A program made the position numbers and the translations under genes. This document shows positions 8,860-18,360 of a DNA stretch of 64,000 nt, in pieces (position 1 is the first letter of the stretch; every line of letters starts with the position of its first letter). The stretch covers positions 62,001 to 126,000 of the forward strand of contig JAXLWN010000007.1 in NCBI GenBank assembly GCA_046328475.1, given 5' to 3'. The DNA is from CADCWN01 sp046328475 (lineage in GTDB: Bacteria > Chloroflexota > Chloroflexia > Thermomicrobiales > CADCWN01). The notes under the pieces were generated by a model that searched no databases, had not been told where the DNA came from, and saw nothing but the letters and a program-made list of their open reading frames with translations.

Positions 8860-11070
8860 ATGGTGGTCACAGTCGAGCGAGAGGGCAGGATAGAGGCGGC
8901 AGCGGGGCCGCCGACCGGCGTATCTCGTTCCGGCGCGTTGCGCACCGCCGCCCTGTTTCTGATTTTCCTCGGCTTTTACCTGCTCACCACCGGGGGCCAT
9001 CTCTATGCCGTGGACGAGGAGACGCTCTTCCGCGCGACGGAGAGCGTGGTGGAGCGCGGCACGCTGGCGCTGCCGCCCGACGCCTGGGGGCTGGTGACGA
9101 GCGAGCAGCGGACCGGCGGGGCGCTCTACTCGCAGTACGAGCCGGGACAATCGCTCGCCGCGATCCCGTTCTACCTGCTGGGCAAGGCGCTCGCGCCGCG
9201 CTTCCCAACGTTCGCCACGCCGACCATTATCCGCTTTGCGGTCTCGCTCTTCGGCGCGTTCGTCGCGGCGGCGACGGTGGCGTTGCTCTACCGCGTCGGG
9301 CTGGCGCTCGGCTACCGAGAGCGGACGACGCTGGCCGGTGCGGCGATCTACGGGCTGGCGACGACCGCCTGGCCCTACGCGCGCACCTTCTACGCCGAGC
9401 CGCTGACCGCGCTCTGCCTGCTGGCGACGCTCCACGCCATCCGGCGCGGCACGGAGCGATCGGGGGCGCACGGCTGGCTCGCCTGGGGCGGCGCGGTGGC
9501 CGGGCTATCGCTCTTCGTGAAACCGCACGCGGCGCTGGTGCTGCCGTTCCTCGGGCTCTACCTGCTGGGCCGGGTCGCCGGATCGCCCCCCTGGTCGGTC
9601 GCCACGCTGCGGCGGGTGCTCCTCCCGGCGCTCGTCTGGGGGGTGGCGGCGATCGTCGGGACGGTGCCGCTGCTGATCGGCAATGCGATCATGTATGGCG
9701 GGCCGTTCACGACGGGCTACAGCGCGGGGCGGCTCGAAGGGCTGGCCTATCCCTTCTTCAAGGGCCTGTATGGGCTGCTCCTCTCGCCGGGGAAGGGGGT
9801 GGCATGGTATTCGCCGCCGCTCGTGCTGGCGCTGCTGGCGGCGTGGCCGTTCTTCCGCCGCCGCCGCGCCGAGGCGCTGGCCTGCCTGGGGATCACGCTG
9901 GTCCACCTCGCGTTCTACAGCCGCCTGACGCTCTGGAACGGCGACTGGGCCTGGGGGCCGCGCTACCTGCTCGTCATCCTCCCCTTCATGTACCTGCCGA
10001 TCCTGGCCTTCCTCGACGCGGCGCGCGGGTGGCATTGGCGTACGGCGCTGGCGACCGCAGTGGTCGTGATCGGCGTGGGCGTGCAATTACTCGGGGTGCT
10101 CGTGAACCCGGTCTGGCCCCGCGCGCAGGTCTACGATCTGGTGGTCGATAACGCCGACCGCGACGCGCGGATCGAGGCGCGCTTTTTCTCGCCCGCGTCG
10201 TCGCCACTGGTCGTCCACGCGCGCCTCCTCGGCGAGCGAATCGCCGAATGGCGCGACCGCATCACGCCGCCGCCCGACACCGCCGTGATCGGCAGTGGTT
10301 TTGCCGATGTCGAGGGGGGCGCGGACAAGCTCTTCCCGCGCTGGACCGGTGGCGCGGGGATGATCGCGCTCCACAGCGGTGGCGGCGAGCCGCTGACGGT
10401 GAAGCTGACCTTCTTCGACCACCGCCCGGCTGCATTGCGCACAGTGCCCTCAGCGGTCCTGGTGAATGGCCGCCGCCTGCCGGACAGCGCGATTGAGCGC
10501 AGCAACTTCACCGGCGACGGCGAGGGGTGGACCTATCAATTCGTCGTCCCCGGCGGTCGAAACGTGCTGCTCACCCTCCTCAGCGCGCCCTGGAACCCGC
10601 GCCTGCTCGGCGTCGGCGACCGCGACGAGACGCTGGGGGTCTTTGTCCACAATGTGGAGGTCTGGCGACTCGGGCAGCCCTGGCCGGTGCGCGACGACGC
10701 GGCCACCGCCGCCCGGCGCACCATTCCCGCGCTCCCGACCTCCCCGGAAAACCTCTACGAGTGGTTCAATGCCTATCAGCCGTTCGGTGCCGCCGCCAAC
10801 GGCACGGTCGTCCACCACGCGGTCGATCACTGGGCCTGGTATCTGGCGATTGGGGGACTGCCACGCGGGTTAGTGATCAGGTCGATGTTTATTTTCGGCA
10901 CGATCGTGCGCGGTGCCATTCCTCCTGGGGCTGATCCTCTTCGTCCGAAGCCCGCCTGCTGCGTTGCGGCGCGCATTGCCGCGCCTGCTCCGCCAGCGGC
11001 GCACGTGGTGCGGCGACGGGCACATGCTGCTGTATGCAAGCTGATCCACGAGGTCAGCATTCAGCTGTAG
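8860..11070 (+). CDS. PMT/GT39-like membrane glycosyltransferase or mannosyltransferase-family protein
   Basis: An open frame of 736 residues with a hydrophobic N-terminal helix, then YAVDEETLFRATESVV. The Asp-Glu pair in the first extracytoplasmic loop is the hallmark of lipid-phosphate-sugar-dependent GT-C enzymes. About ten membrane segments (to about residue 420) precede a soluble beta-rich domain. Such proteins transfer sugars outside the membrane to proteins or lipids. Near 10880-10900 the frame probably slips: another frame there encodes a good final membrane helix (VPFLLGLILFVRSPP) and a Lys/Arg-rich tail ending at 11044. The last about 50 residues of this ORF are therefore doubtful. 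ATG 8860 has GGCGGGGGA upstream. Confidence 0.72.
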   Translation: MVVTVEREGRIEAAAGPPTGVSRSGALRTAALFLIFLGFYLLTTGGHLYAVDEETLFRATESVVERGTLALPPDAWGLVTSEQRTGGALYSQYEPGQSLAAIPFYLLGKALAPRFPTFATPTIIRFAVSLFGAFVAAATVALLYRVGLALGYRERTTLAGAAIYGLATTAWPYARTFYAEPLTALCLLATLHAIRRGTERSGAHGWLAWGGAVAGLSLFVKPHAALVLPFLGLYLLGRVAGSPPWSVATLRRVLLPALVWGVAAIVGTVPLLIGNAIMYGGPFTTGYSAGRLEGLAYPFFKGLYGLLLSPGKGVAWYSPPLVLALLAAWPFFRRRRAEALACLGITLVHLAFYSRLTLWNGDWAWGPRYLLVILPFMYLPILAFLDAARGWHWRTALATAVVVIGVGVQLLGVLVNPVWPRAQVYDLVVDNADRDARIEARFFSPASSPLVVHARLLGERIAEWRDRITPPPDTAVIGSGFADVEGGADKLFPRWTGGAGMIALHSGGGEPLTVKLTFFDHRPAALRTVPSAVLVNGRRLPDSAIERSNFTGDGEGWTYQFVVPGGRNVLLTLLSAPWNPRLLGVGDRDETLGVFVHNVEVWRLGQPWPVRDDAATAARRTIPALPTSPENLYEWFNAYQPFGAAANGTVVHHAVDHWAWYLAIGGLPRGLVIRSMFIFGTIVRGAIPPGADPLRPKPACCVAARIAAPAPPAAHVVRRRAHAAVCKLIHEVSIQL

Positions 11071-11130
11071 CGCCGCAGGTGCGAAGGTTGATGCCAGTTT
11101 GTTGCGGGGCGTTCCGGCGATAAGCCGGGC

Positions 11131-11884
11131 GTGACCAAGCGGCGACCTGCGCGTTCATTGTGCCGGTGCCCGCCGTCAATCGAGGTACTATCATTAGCGC
11201 CACCTGTCATGAAGGATGTGACGGCCTGCGTGATGGAGACCACGCACTGCGCCGTTCTCGAAACTGTCCGTCTGCCAGCCCACTGGGGATCGGTGCGGCG
11301 GTGCGACGGTTGGTGCGCGCTCGCTGGGGCCGAGGCGTGGTGCGCGCTGGTGCTCGCGGTCATGGCTGTCAACCTGTTGCTGATCCTGCCCCAGAAGACG
11401 ATCACGGTGGACGAATTTGTCCACATCCCGGCGGGCTGCGTCGGGCTGACGGTGGGGACTTCCGACTGAACAACGAGCACCCGCCGCTGGTTAAGCTCTG
11501 GGCGGCATTGCCGTTGCTGACGCTCGGCACGAAGTCGCTGCCCGAGCTGCCCGCCGAGAATCCGGGGTAGCGGATCGATGAACACTGCGCGCTTACTTCT
11601 GGAGGAGAACGCGGCGGTTCGGGGCGATCAATTACCTCTGGGCGCGCTAAAGCCGATGATCGCGCTGACCCTGGCGCTGGGGGTGGTGGTCTTCGTCGCG
11701 ACGCGGCGCAACTGGCCGCGCTGGGGGTGCTGGCGGTCGCGCTCTTCAGCCCGGAGCCGACCATGCTGGGGCACGGGCGGATCGTCCACACCGACATCGC
11801 CGCGCTCGCCTATCTCGTCGCCCTGCTGGCGCTCTACGCCTACGCTGCGCGCCCGACCTGGGTCGCGCGGCGCTGCTGGGCGAA
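11131..11884 (+). pseudogene. 5' part of a second GT39-like membrane glycosyltransferase, frameshifted
   Basis: Pieces of one gene lie in different frames. One has a first hydrophobic helix and TITVDEFVHIPAG (frame of 11131). The next has NNEHPPLVKLWAALPLL (frame of 11160). A third has HGRIVHTDIAALAYLVALL (frame of 11727). In order, these are the conserved N-terminal features of PMT/GT39-like enzymes: the Asp-Glu pair, the His-Pro-Pro motif and a second His/Asp loop. Together with 11885-13450 they would make one protein. At least three frameshifts separate them. Whether these are real mutations or sequencing errors cannot be decided from the sequence. Confidence 0.6.
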
Positions 11885-13450
11885 GTGGTGGGTGCGGCGT
11901 TCAAGCATGGCGCATTCGCTGGTGGTGCTCGGCCGGTCGTGCGATTGGACTGCTGGCGCTGTGAGCGGCCGCGCCGCGCCGGGAACAGTCGGCGGGCAAT
12001 CGTGGGCAGGCGGCTGTTGCGCTGGTGGCGATCGTCGCGCTCAATGCCGCCTACGAGTTCCGCCACCAGGCCGCTGGAAGCGATCGACCTCGCCTGGATT
12101 CGCGCCGAGCACCCCGCCGAAGCCGGGCGGGTGATCGCCGGGTTCGACGCGCTCTCGCCGGTCGTGCCGCCCTACTATCTACTCGGGGTCTACACCGTCT
12201 TCGGGCACAATGAGGGGGGGCACCAGGCGGCGCTCTTCGACGAGCACAGCCAGCGTGGCTGGTGGTACTACTTCCCGGTCGCGTTCGCCCTGAAGACCGC
12301 GCTCCCCTTCCTGCTCATCACGATCGGCGCGCTCGGCTGGGCGCTCTGGCGCGTCGGCGCGCGACGCGACTGGCGGCTGCTGGCATTCGTCGGCCCCCCG
12401 GCGCTCTACGCCGGGTTCGCGATGACGAGCCAGATCAACATCGGCATCCGCCACATTTTGCCCGTCTTCCCGTTCCTCTTCATCCTCGGTGGCGCGGCGC
12501 TCGACCGCCTCCTGGCGGCGCGGCTCGCGATCCCGTCCATGCTCCGAGCGCGGAAGGGGCGGCGGACGAAGTCGAAAGGAACGCCCCTGCGCCAGTCGCT
12601 CGGGATCGCCATCGTCGCGCTGCTGCTCGGCTGGATGGGGGGCGAGGCGATCCGCGCGCACCCCGATTACCTCGTCTACCTGAACGAGTTGGCGCGCGGG
12701 CCGGGGTGGCAGTATCTCTCCGATTCGAATATCGAGTGGGGCGACGATACGGAGGCGCTGGCGGCGTACTTGCACGCGCAGGGTGAGCACTCCGTGCGCG
12801 CGGCGGTCGCCGGGAGTCGCGATAGTCTCGGCTTCTTCGGCGTCGAATACCTCGACTACTTCGACGCCAAGGCGTCTGATCAGCCGACGCGCTACCTCGC
12901 GATCGGGGCGAGCTTCCTCAATGGCTCGACCGTGCCGCCGACGCTGACCGAGACGCGCCCGGACTATTTCGCCACCTACCGCTACCGCCAGCCGGTCGCG
13001 GTCTTCGGACGGGCGATCTACCTCTATCCCTACCCCGAGACCGAGGCACCGCTGGCGGCGGCGCTCTCGCCGACCACCTACCGCGCCGCGCTCGGCGCAT
13101 CGCGTTTGCCGACGACGCTGCGCCCCGGCGAGACGGTCGGCGTCTGGGTGCAGGTCCGCAACGACAGCACCCAGGCCTGGCCGCCGTCCGATCACGGCGA
13201 GGTCCGCTATCAGATTCGGCTCGGCAATCGCTGGTTCGACACGAGCGGCGCGACACTGGTGCGCGACGATTCCCGCGCGCCGCTCTACCACGCGCTCTAC
13301 CCCGGCGAGCGCACCGACATGCTGCTCACCATCACCGCGCCCGATCAACCGGGCAACTACCTGCTCGACATCGATCTCGCGCAGGAAGGGATCGCCTGGT
13401 TCGGCGAGCACGGGAGCGCACCGATCCGGGTGCCGGTGCGGGTGCGGTGA
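11885..13450 (+). CDS. 3' part of the second GT39-like membrane glycosyltransferase
   Basis: A long open frame whose true coding part begins about 12070 (RPLEAIDLAWIRAEHP). The earlier part reads the wrong frame, because VAIVALNAAYEFR is encoded in the frame of 12025. It contains GWWYYFPVAFALKTALPFLL and QINIGIRHILPVFPFLFILGGA, membrane segments typical of GT39-like proteins. A motif LNELARGPGWQYLSDSNIEWG follows, then a C-terminal extracellular beta-sandwich-like domain (about the last 130 residues). It is tandem to the related gene at 8860. It probably acts in cell-surface glycosylation. The product is likely one enzyme with the fragment upstream. Confidence 0.65.
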   Translation: MVGAAFKHGAFAGGARPVVRLDCWRCERPRRAGNSRRAIVGRRLLRWWRSSRSMPPTSSATRPLEAIDLAWIRAEHPAEAGRVIAGFDALSPVVPPYYLLGVYTVFGHNEGGHQAALFDEHSQRGWWYYFPVAFALKTALPFLLITIGALGWALWRVGARRDWRLLAFVGPPALYAGFAMTSQINIGIRHILPVFPFLFILGGAALDRLLAARLAIPSMLRARKGRRTKSKGTPLRQSLGIAIVALLLGWMGGEAIRAHPDYLVYLNELARGPGWQYLSDSNIEWGDDTEALAAYLHAQGEHSVRAAVAGSRDSLGFFGVEYLDYFDAKASDQPTRYLAIGASFLNGSTVPPTLTETRPDYFATYRYRQPVAVFGRAIYLYPYPETEAPLAAALSPTTYRAALGASRLPTTLRPGETVGVWVQVRNDSTQAWPPSDHGEVRYQIRLGNRWFDTSGATLVRDDSRAPLYHALYPGERTDMLLTITAPDQPGNYLLDIDLAQEGIAWFGEHGSAPIRVPVRVR

Positions 13451-13473
13451 TTGCGGATTGCAGATTTCGGATT
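13449..13473. repeat. short heptamer array between two genes
   Basis: Three to four degenerate copies of a 7-bp unit (TTGCGGA, TTGCAGA, TTTCGGA) begin at the stop codon of the glycosyltransferase gene and end just before the Shine-Dalgarno of the acetyltransferase at 13486. Confidence 0.6.
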
Positions 13474-13485
13474 GAAGGGAACGCG

Positions 13486-13959
13486 ATGGCGATTTTGCTG
13501 CGCGATGTGACGAAGGAGAACTGGCAAGAGTGCGTGCGGCTGAAGCTCGCGCCCGAGCAGGAGCATTTTGTCGCCTCGAATGCTTACTCGATCGCCGAGT
13601 CGAAGTTCATGCCGACCTACATCCCGCAGGCGATCTACCATCGCGCCGACGGAGAGGCCGAGGAGACGATGGTCGGATTCGTGATGTACGGCTTCTATCC
13701 CGATGACGAGCCGCCGTTCGGGCAGCGCCACTGGATCTTCCGCCTGATGATCGATCGGGACCATCAGGGCAAAGGCTACGGGCGGGAGGCGATGCGACAG
13801 GTCCTCGCACGCCTGGAGGCCGATCCTGCCTGTACGAGTGTGCTGATCGGCTACGAGACGGAAAATGTGATCGCCAGCAAGCTCTACGCCGACCTCGGCT
13901 TCCGCGAGATCGGCCCCGCGCCGTGGGGCGAGATGGTTGCCGAGCGCGCGACAAAATGA
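13486..13959 (+). CDS. GNAT N-acetyltransferase (diamine/spermidine acetyltransferase-like)
   Basis: A 157-residue single-domain GNAT enzyme. The acetyl-CoA binding loop is DHQGKGYGREAMRQ near residues 85-100, preceded by the strand HWIFRLMID and followed by GYETENVIASKLYADLGF, the usual alpha4/beta6 region. The N-terminal part, with FVASNAYSIAESKF, resembles the BltD/PaiA-like polyamine acetyltransferases, so small amines are the likely acceptors. ATG 13486 follows AAGGGA. The longer upstream frame starts inside a repeat array. It is followed on the same strand by a second GNAT gene. Confidence 0.82.
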   Translation: MAILLRDVTKENWQECVRLKLAPEQEHFVASNAYSIAESKFMPTYIPQAIYHRADGEAEETMVGFVMYGFYPDDEPPFGQRHWIFRLMIDRDHQGKGYGREAMRQVLARLEADPACTSVLIGYETENVIASKLYADLGFREIGPAPWGEMVAERATK

Positions 13960-13967
13960 GGCGGAAG

Positions 13968-14041
13968 GACGAAGTACGAACGACGAAGTACGAAGTAAGG
14001 CGCTGCCTGAGGTAAGTCTCTGTCTACTTCGTACTTCGTCC
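13968..14041. repeat. inverted pair of heptamer arrays (ACGAAGT)
   Basis: Four units of ACGAAGT-type sequence (13968-13997) face their reverse complement (TACTTCGTACTTCG, 14024-14041) across a 26-bp spacer. The element fills almost all of the gap between the two GNAT genes. Confidence 0.75.
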
Positions 14042-14058
14042 GCACGAGGAGACGAACC

Positions 14059-14664
14059 ATGCCCACAGCCACCAGGGAAGCAGCGCCGCTCGCGCTCGAT
14101 ATCCAGCCGCTGACGCCCGACCGCTGGAGTGACCTGGAAGCCCTCTTCGGGAAGCAGGGGGCCTATTCCGGCTGCTGGTGCATGTGGTGGCGGCTGGCCG
14201 GGTCGGACTTCGGGAATGCCGGGGCTGCGGGTCGCAAGGCGGCGTTCGCGGGGATTGTCGCCGAGGGGCGGGTGCCGGGACTGCTCGCCTACGCGGATGG
14301 GGTGCCGGTCGGCTGGTGCGCCATCGCGCCGCGCAGCGAATTCCCGCGCTTCGACCGCTCGCGCTACTGGCAGCCGGTGGACGACCGGCCGGTCTGGTCG
14401 CTGAACTGCTTCTACATCGCGCGCGGCCAGCGCGGGCGCGGGATCGCCACTGCATTGCTGAGCGCGGCAATCGCCTTCGCGAAAGAGCGCGGCGCGCGGA
14501 TCGTCGAGGCGTACCCGAAGGATGTTGACGTGAGAGCGTCGGCTTCCTCGATCTATACCGGCACGGTCGGGATATTCCTCGCCGCCGGGTTCGCGGAGAT
14601 CGCACGCCGCCACCCGGAGCGGCCGATCATGCGGCTGGAGGTCGAAGTAACGAGGGACGAGTAA
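14059..14664 (+). CDS. GNAT-family N-acetyltransferase
   Basis: A 201-residue GNAT protein with GAYSGCWCMWWRL near the N-terminus, a region common in a GNAT subgroup that starts with a 'GCWCM' motif. The acetyl-CoA loop is RGQRGRGIATALLSAAI (about residues 125-140). A late motif GIFLAAGFAEIARR belongs to the final strand-helix. ATG 14059 has GAGGAGA upstream. The last residues (VTRDE) and the TAA are encoded by a heptamer array that continues downstream, so the natural end of the protein may have been changed by repeat insertion. Substrate unknown. Confidence 0.8.
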   Translation: MPTATREAAPLALDIQPLTPDRWSDLEALFGKQGAYSGCWCMWWRLAGSDFGNAGAAGRKAAFAGIVAEGRVPGLLAYADGVPVGWCAIAPRSEFPRFDRSRYWQPVDDRPVWSLNCFYIARGQRGRGIATALLSAAIAFAKERGARIVEAYPKDVDVRASASSIYTGTVGIFLAAGFAEIARRHPERPIMRLEVEVTRDE

Positions 14665-14833
14665 CGAGGGACGAGTCGTACGTCGTACGATGTAAGTCGT
14701 AAGAGGGGCTTACGGATTCTTCGCTATCGCTCGGAATGACACCACCGAGGGCTGTGCCTTGAGCAGGTGTCATTCCGAGCGCAGCGAAGAATCCGTCTCC
14801 CCTCATTACTCGTTACTCGTTACTCGTCACTCC
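14647..14833. repeat. composite element: heptamer arrays flanking a GGATTCTTCGCT palindrome
   Basis: A tandem array of GTAACGA/GGGACGA-like units (14647-14705) is followed by a long palindrome. Its arms are 14712-14743 and 14766-14796, pairing at 29 positions, with core CGGATTCTTCGCT and GCTCGGAATGACACC. The palindrome is followed by the inverted array (TTACTCG units, 14802-14833). The left array supplies the stop of the GNAT gene. The right array supplies the TGA of the convergent GH63-like gene. A related composite lies at 41683-41912. Confidence 0.8.
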
Positions 14834-15573
14834 CTCCCCCGCAGTCGCTCTGCATCCGGATCGATCCGCTCGTCCGGGCGCTCCGGGTTGATGCCGGTGT
14901 ACGGGTTCCAGTTGTAGCGGGTGGCGAGGTCGATCCGCAGGGTGCCGGTGGTCGCGCCTGCGGGGAGCAGGATGGTGATCAGGCCGCTATTATCCACGGT
15001 GTGCTCGACCGGGGCGTTGTTCCAGCTGACCAGATAGACGCGCGTGGCGGGCACCGTCGCCAGGATCGCGGCGCGGTGGCGCGGATCGCCACGGCGCACC
15101 AGCGTGGCGATCACGCCGTTGTGCCCCTCCTCCCATGTGCAGGATTCCACCCAGATGTCGAGGCCGGTCGTCAGGCGACCGGGGCGGTGGTAGGCCCCGA
15201 ACCACTGGAGGACCGGCGCGGAGAGCCCCCCGAAGTGGTGCCAGCCCGCGCCGCGTCCGGTGGCGACCACAAAATGCTCGGCGCAGGTGCCGGATCGCTC
15301 CACCTCATCCTGCCAGACTTCGAGCGCGGTCTGCGCGATCCGGCGCGCGAGGTCGGGCTGGCCGAGGTCGAGCAGCGTCTTCCAGAAATACCACTGGTGC
15401 GCCATCCAGACCGTGCCGTTCCAGTAGCCGTCGGCGCGATAGTAGAGATCGACGGCGAGGTCCCGGCGGTGTTGCAGCGGACTAGTGGCCGGTCCAGGTC
15501 GCGGCGGGCGTCCAGGAAGGCACAGATCCCCTCCCTGGGCGTCGGTGGCGAGGGAAGTCTTTATCGTCATCAC
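14827..15573 (-). CDS. C-terminal part of a GH63/trehalase-like glycoside hydrolase, fused to a crotonase tail
   Basis: Residues from about 32 on read DLYYRADGYWNGTVWMAHQW, FWKTLLDLG, and SCTWEEGHNGVIATL. These belong to the alpha/alpha toroid of GH63-like enzymes (mannosylglycerate hydrolase/glucosidase type). The first about 30 residues (TIKTSLATDAQ...) instead match the end of an enoyl-CoA hydratase lying just upstream on the same strand. The N-terminal catalytic half of the glycosidase is therefore missing and the ORF is a junction of two genes at about 15480. This is a deletion or a misassembly. The fragment is unlikely to be functional alone. Confidence 0.65.
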   Translation of the reverse strand: MMTIKTSLATDAQGGDLCLPGRPPRPGPATSPLQHRRDLAVDLYYRADGYWNGTVWMAHQWYFWKTLLDLGQPDLARRIAQTALEVWQDEVERSGTCAEHFVVATGRGAGWHHFGGLSAPVLQWFGAYHRPGRLTTGLDIWVESCTWEEGHNGVIATLVRRGDPRHRAAILATVPATRVYLVSWNNAPVEHTVDNSGLITILLPAGATTGTLRIDLATRYNWNPYTGINPERPDERIDPDAERLRGRE

Positions 15574-16270
15574 GGTCTTGGTGTACTCGTAGGCGGCGTG
15601 CTGGTCGCGCGATCTGCGCGAACGTGCCTCCCTGCCGATGCCGATGACGAGCGGCTGGCGGCGGCGATCTGCGCGGCGATCCGCGCGTGCGCGCCATCAC
15701 CTGCTCGGCGGGGACAACTTCGTTGACGAGGCCCCAGTCGGCGGCGGTGCGCGCGTCGATCGATGCCGGTCAGCAGCATCTGCATGGCGCGCTTCTGGCT
15801 GATCACGCGGCTGAGCGCGACCATCGGCGTGGAGCAAAGAGGCCGATCTTCACGCCCGGCGTGCCGAACTTCGCCTCTTCCTCGGCCACGACGAGGTCGC
15901 AAGAGGCGGCGAGCTGGCACCCGGCGGCGGTGGCGATGCCGCGCACCATCGCGATCATCGGCTGCGGGATTTGGCCTGACCAGTTCCATCAGTTCGCAGC
16001 AGCGGTCGAAGATGGTGCGGTACTCCTCGACCGAGCGCCTGGTCATCTCGCGCAGGTCGCGCCTGGCCGAAAAGCGGGGCTGTTCCCGGCCAGGATCACC
16101 ACGGCGACATCACGCTGCGCGCTGATCTCGCGCAGCGCGTCGATCACGGCTTCTTTCATCAGCGCGAGCGAGAGCGCGTTGCGCTTCTCCGGCCGGTCCA
16201 GCGTGATCGTGGCGATGCGCGACTCGGCATCGAACTCGGTGAGGATGGACGAGGCAACAGCGGTGGTCAT
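15486..16270 (-). pseudogene. enoyl-CoA hydratase/isomerase (crotonase), frameshifted
   Basis: From ATG 16270 the frame gives IATITLDRPEKRNALSLALM, then ISAQRDVAVVILAGNSPAF, the first half of the crotonase fold with the CoA-binding loop. It then shifts frame near 16065, and again near 15980, 15835 and 15740. Translating across the shifts gives MIAMVRGIATAAGCQLAASC, KFGTPGVKIGLF, and a C-terminal YEYTKTVMTIKTSLATDAQ, all in family order. The end runs into the GH63-like fragment. The enzyme would hydrate or isomerise 2-enoyl-CoA in fatty-acid or amino-acid breakdown. Broken as written, possibly by sequencing errors. Confidence 0.7.
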
Positions 16271-16307
16271 GGGGAGGTCCTTTCGATCGAGGGGCGACAA
16301 CGCCTGG

Positions 16308-17232
16308 TTATTCGCCCGAAGCATATGTAGCGCGCACTTCGTCCAGAGTCGTAGCAGTCCTGAGCCGATCCATGATGATTGGAGTAAGGCCACATCGGTG
16401 ATAGTGCGAATATCGGGCATGAGCGCGCCGCTCAAGCGGGCCAAACTTCAAGTCTAGGCCGAACTCAATGGCTTGCCATAGGCCGCGCCTTTCACCAAGT
16501 CGTTCGCCATATGTGACGTAGGTCATGCCAATTTCCTCCTCCAGGTCGCGGATTTCGCGCCAGGTTTGGGCTTCCAATTCCGGTGGTAGTCGCAGCAACC
16601 ATTCGATGAAGCGGAAGAGGCGGATGTAATCTTGACGCGATCATAGCCGAGGCGATAGAGCCGCCGGGCCAGTGCCAGCTTCGCTCGCGCCCTGGGTTTC
16701 CGGGTCAGCACGCGCGCTGCTCCGCGCGTCGAGGTGCGCCAGGACAATCGTCGCGCAAGGGTTCGGGTCTGGCTCAGTGCCGCCTGGTCGAAATCGAGCA
16801 GCTTCACGGTCGGGAAGGTCAGGCTGAGCGCGCAGCCCCAGCGGTCGTAGCCGAAGCGGTGCGGTCGCCAGCGGGGCCGATCATCCCCAGGATGGCGAGG
16901 CTCGGCCGATCGCGGCGGTACGATCGAAGAGCCGCGGCGTGATAGCGGAACATCCGTTCGGCAAAGAGGGTGTCGGTCTGACTTGACTTCCAGGTGGATG
17001 AAGATGTGCGCCTCATCGCCACCGTGCAGCCAGACTCGCATCAGTTTGTCGACCGCTTGCTTGCCGGTCTCATCGGTCGGGGCGACTTGCTGCAACATGG
17101 TATCCAACGGGTGTAGCCGCGCGACCAGTCGATGTCGGCGTGCGCATCGGGGAAGCAGAACGCCATGATCTCGGGCAGGTAGTCGTCCAGGAACTCCTTC
17201 CACGGGCCGTCGAAGTCGATGGCTGGCAGCAT
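16308..17232 (-). pseudogene. Rpn/PD-(D/E)XK-like nuclease family protein, frameshifted
   Basis: From ATG 17232 the product starts with FDGPWKEFLDDYLPEIMAFC and FPDAHADIDWSRGY. In other frames it continues with DEAHIFIHLEVKSDR, SLAILGMI, WGCALSLTFPTVKLLDF, RRLYRLGYDR and finally ELEAQTWREIRDLEEEIGM (16308-16598). This order is that of the widespread cyanobacterial/Chloroflexota family related to Rpn recombination-promoting nucleases. The Glu-Val-Lys (HLEVKS) is the expected E-x-K of the PD-(D/E)XK core. At least three frameshifts interrupt it. Such genes are multicopy and mobile in many genomes. I see no transposase attached. Confidence 0.65.
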
Positions 17233-17303
17233 ATCCCGTCTCCTCGCAACTAAGTATACTGTGCGCAGGAAAACGCGCTGAACGAAGCGACGGAGTTAGA
17301 CCG

Positions 17304-18331
17304 ATGCACGCCATTGCCCTCGATCCACTGCATTTCTCCCCGACGAAGCGGTCGGGCGGATGCTCGCGCACGATGTTGAGATCGGCGGGCGGGCGAAGCT
17401 GCGTATGGGCCACCGTGACCGAGGAGTGACGGCTGACGCTGCGCGGGCGAGGGGGCACAAGCTCCACGTCCTGACGCTGGACGCGGGCGATATGACCGAG
17501 GAGGAGGCCGGGCGACGACTTGCCGCAGCGGTCGCCGGGCCGGGCGTGCTGGTGAAAGGCTGGTCGAGGGGCGCTTCAACCTCGTCGCTGCCGGGCGCGG
17601 GCTGCTGCGCTTCGATGCTGCCGCGTTGCAGGCGCTGAACGAGTTGGGTGATGTCTCGATCTCGGCCTGGCCGCCGACGGGCAGACGGTCGAGCCGGGCG
17701 AGGTGCTGGCCGGGGTGAAGGTGACGCCGCTCGTCGCGCGAGGATGACGTGCGCGAGGCCGAGCAGATTGCCGCCGCGTCGGCCGAAGGTGCAGCACGCG
17801 TGCTGCCCTTCCTGCTGCCGAAGGTCGGCGTCGTCATCCGCGAGGCGCCAGAACGACCGGGAGCGCGAGCGGGTCGTCGCCCGCCTGCGCGAGAAGATCG
17901 GCTGGTTCGGAGGCGAGGTGATCGCGGTGGCGCAGGTGCCCGACGACGGGGCGATGGTCGGCGATGCCTTCCGCGACCAGCTCGACGCCGGGGCCGACCT
18001 GATCCTGGCGACGGGGGGGAGCGCGCTCGACCCGCTCGACGCGATGCTGCTGGGGCTGAACCGAGTGGAAGCGAAGATGGAGAAGTTCGGCGCGCCCGCG
18101 CACCCCGGCAGCCTCTTCTGGCTCGCCTACGCGCGCGAGGTGCCGCTCTTCGGCGTCGCCTCCTGCGGCATGTTCTCCAAGGCGACCTCGGTGGACCTCC
18201 TGCTGCCGCCCGTCTTCGCCGGGGAACGCCTCGATCGCCGCAGCATCGCCGCGCTCTGGCAGGGGGGCTTGCTGAACCGAGAAATGGCGTTCAAGTTCCC
18301 GGCGTATGACGGCCAGAAGCGCCAGGACTGA
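17304..18331 (+). pseudogene. molybdopterin-binding (MoeA/MogA-fold) family protein, frameshifted
   Basis: ATG 17304 opens with MHAIALDP. One frame later come DEAVGRMLAHDV and the middle part EEAGRRLAAAVAGPG. The clean 3' frame (from about 17850) has EKIGWFGGEVIAVAQVPDDG, ADLILATGGSALDPLDAMLL and REVPLFGVASCGMFSKATSVDLLLPP. These match the molybdopterin-binding fold (GG-S at the cofactor site, then a Pro-Gly/Cys-Gly loop). It probably handles molybdenum cofactor or is a CinA/MoeA-like relative. At least three frameshifts occur in the first 550 bp. The stop is 30 bp before the kinase-like gene on the same strand. Confidence 0.65.
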
Positions 18332-18360
18332 GGGCGCGAACCGCAGCGGGAGTGCTACCG

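Noticed and set aside
7111..9471. Long minus-strand open frame across the glycoside hydrolase and the start of the glycosyltransferase
   Set aside because: It spans two genes and their spacer and has Arg/Pro-rich composition without motifs. It is an antisense shadow.
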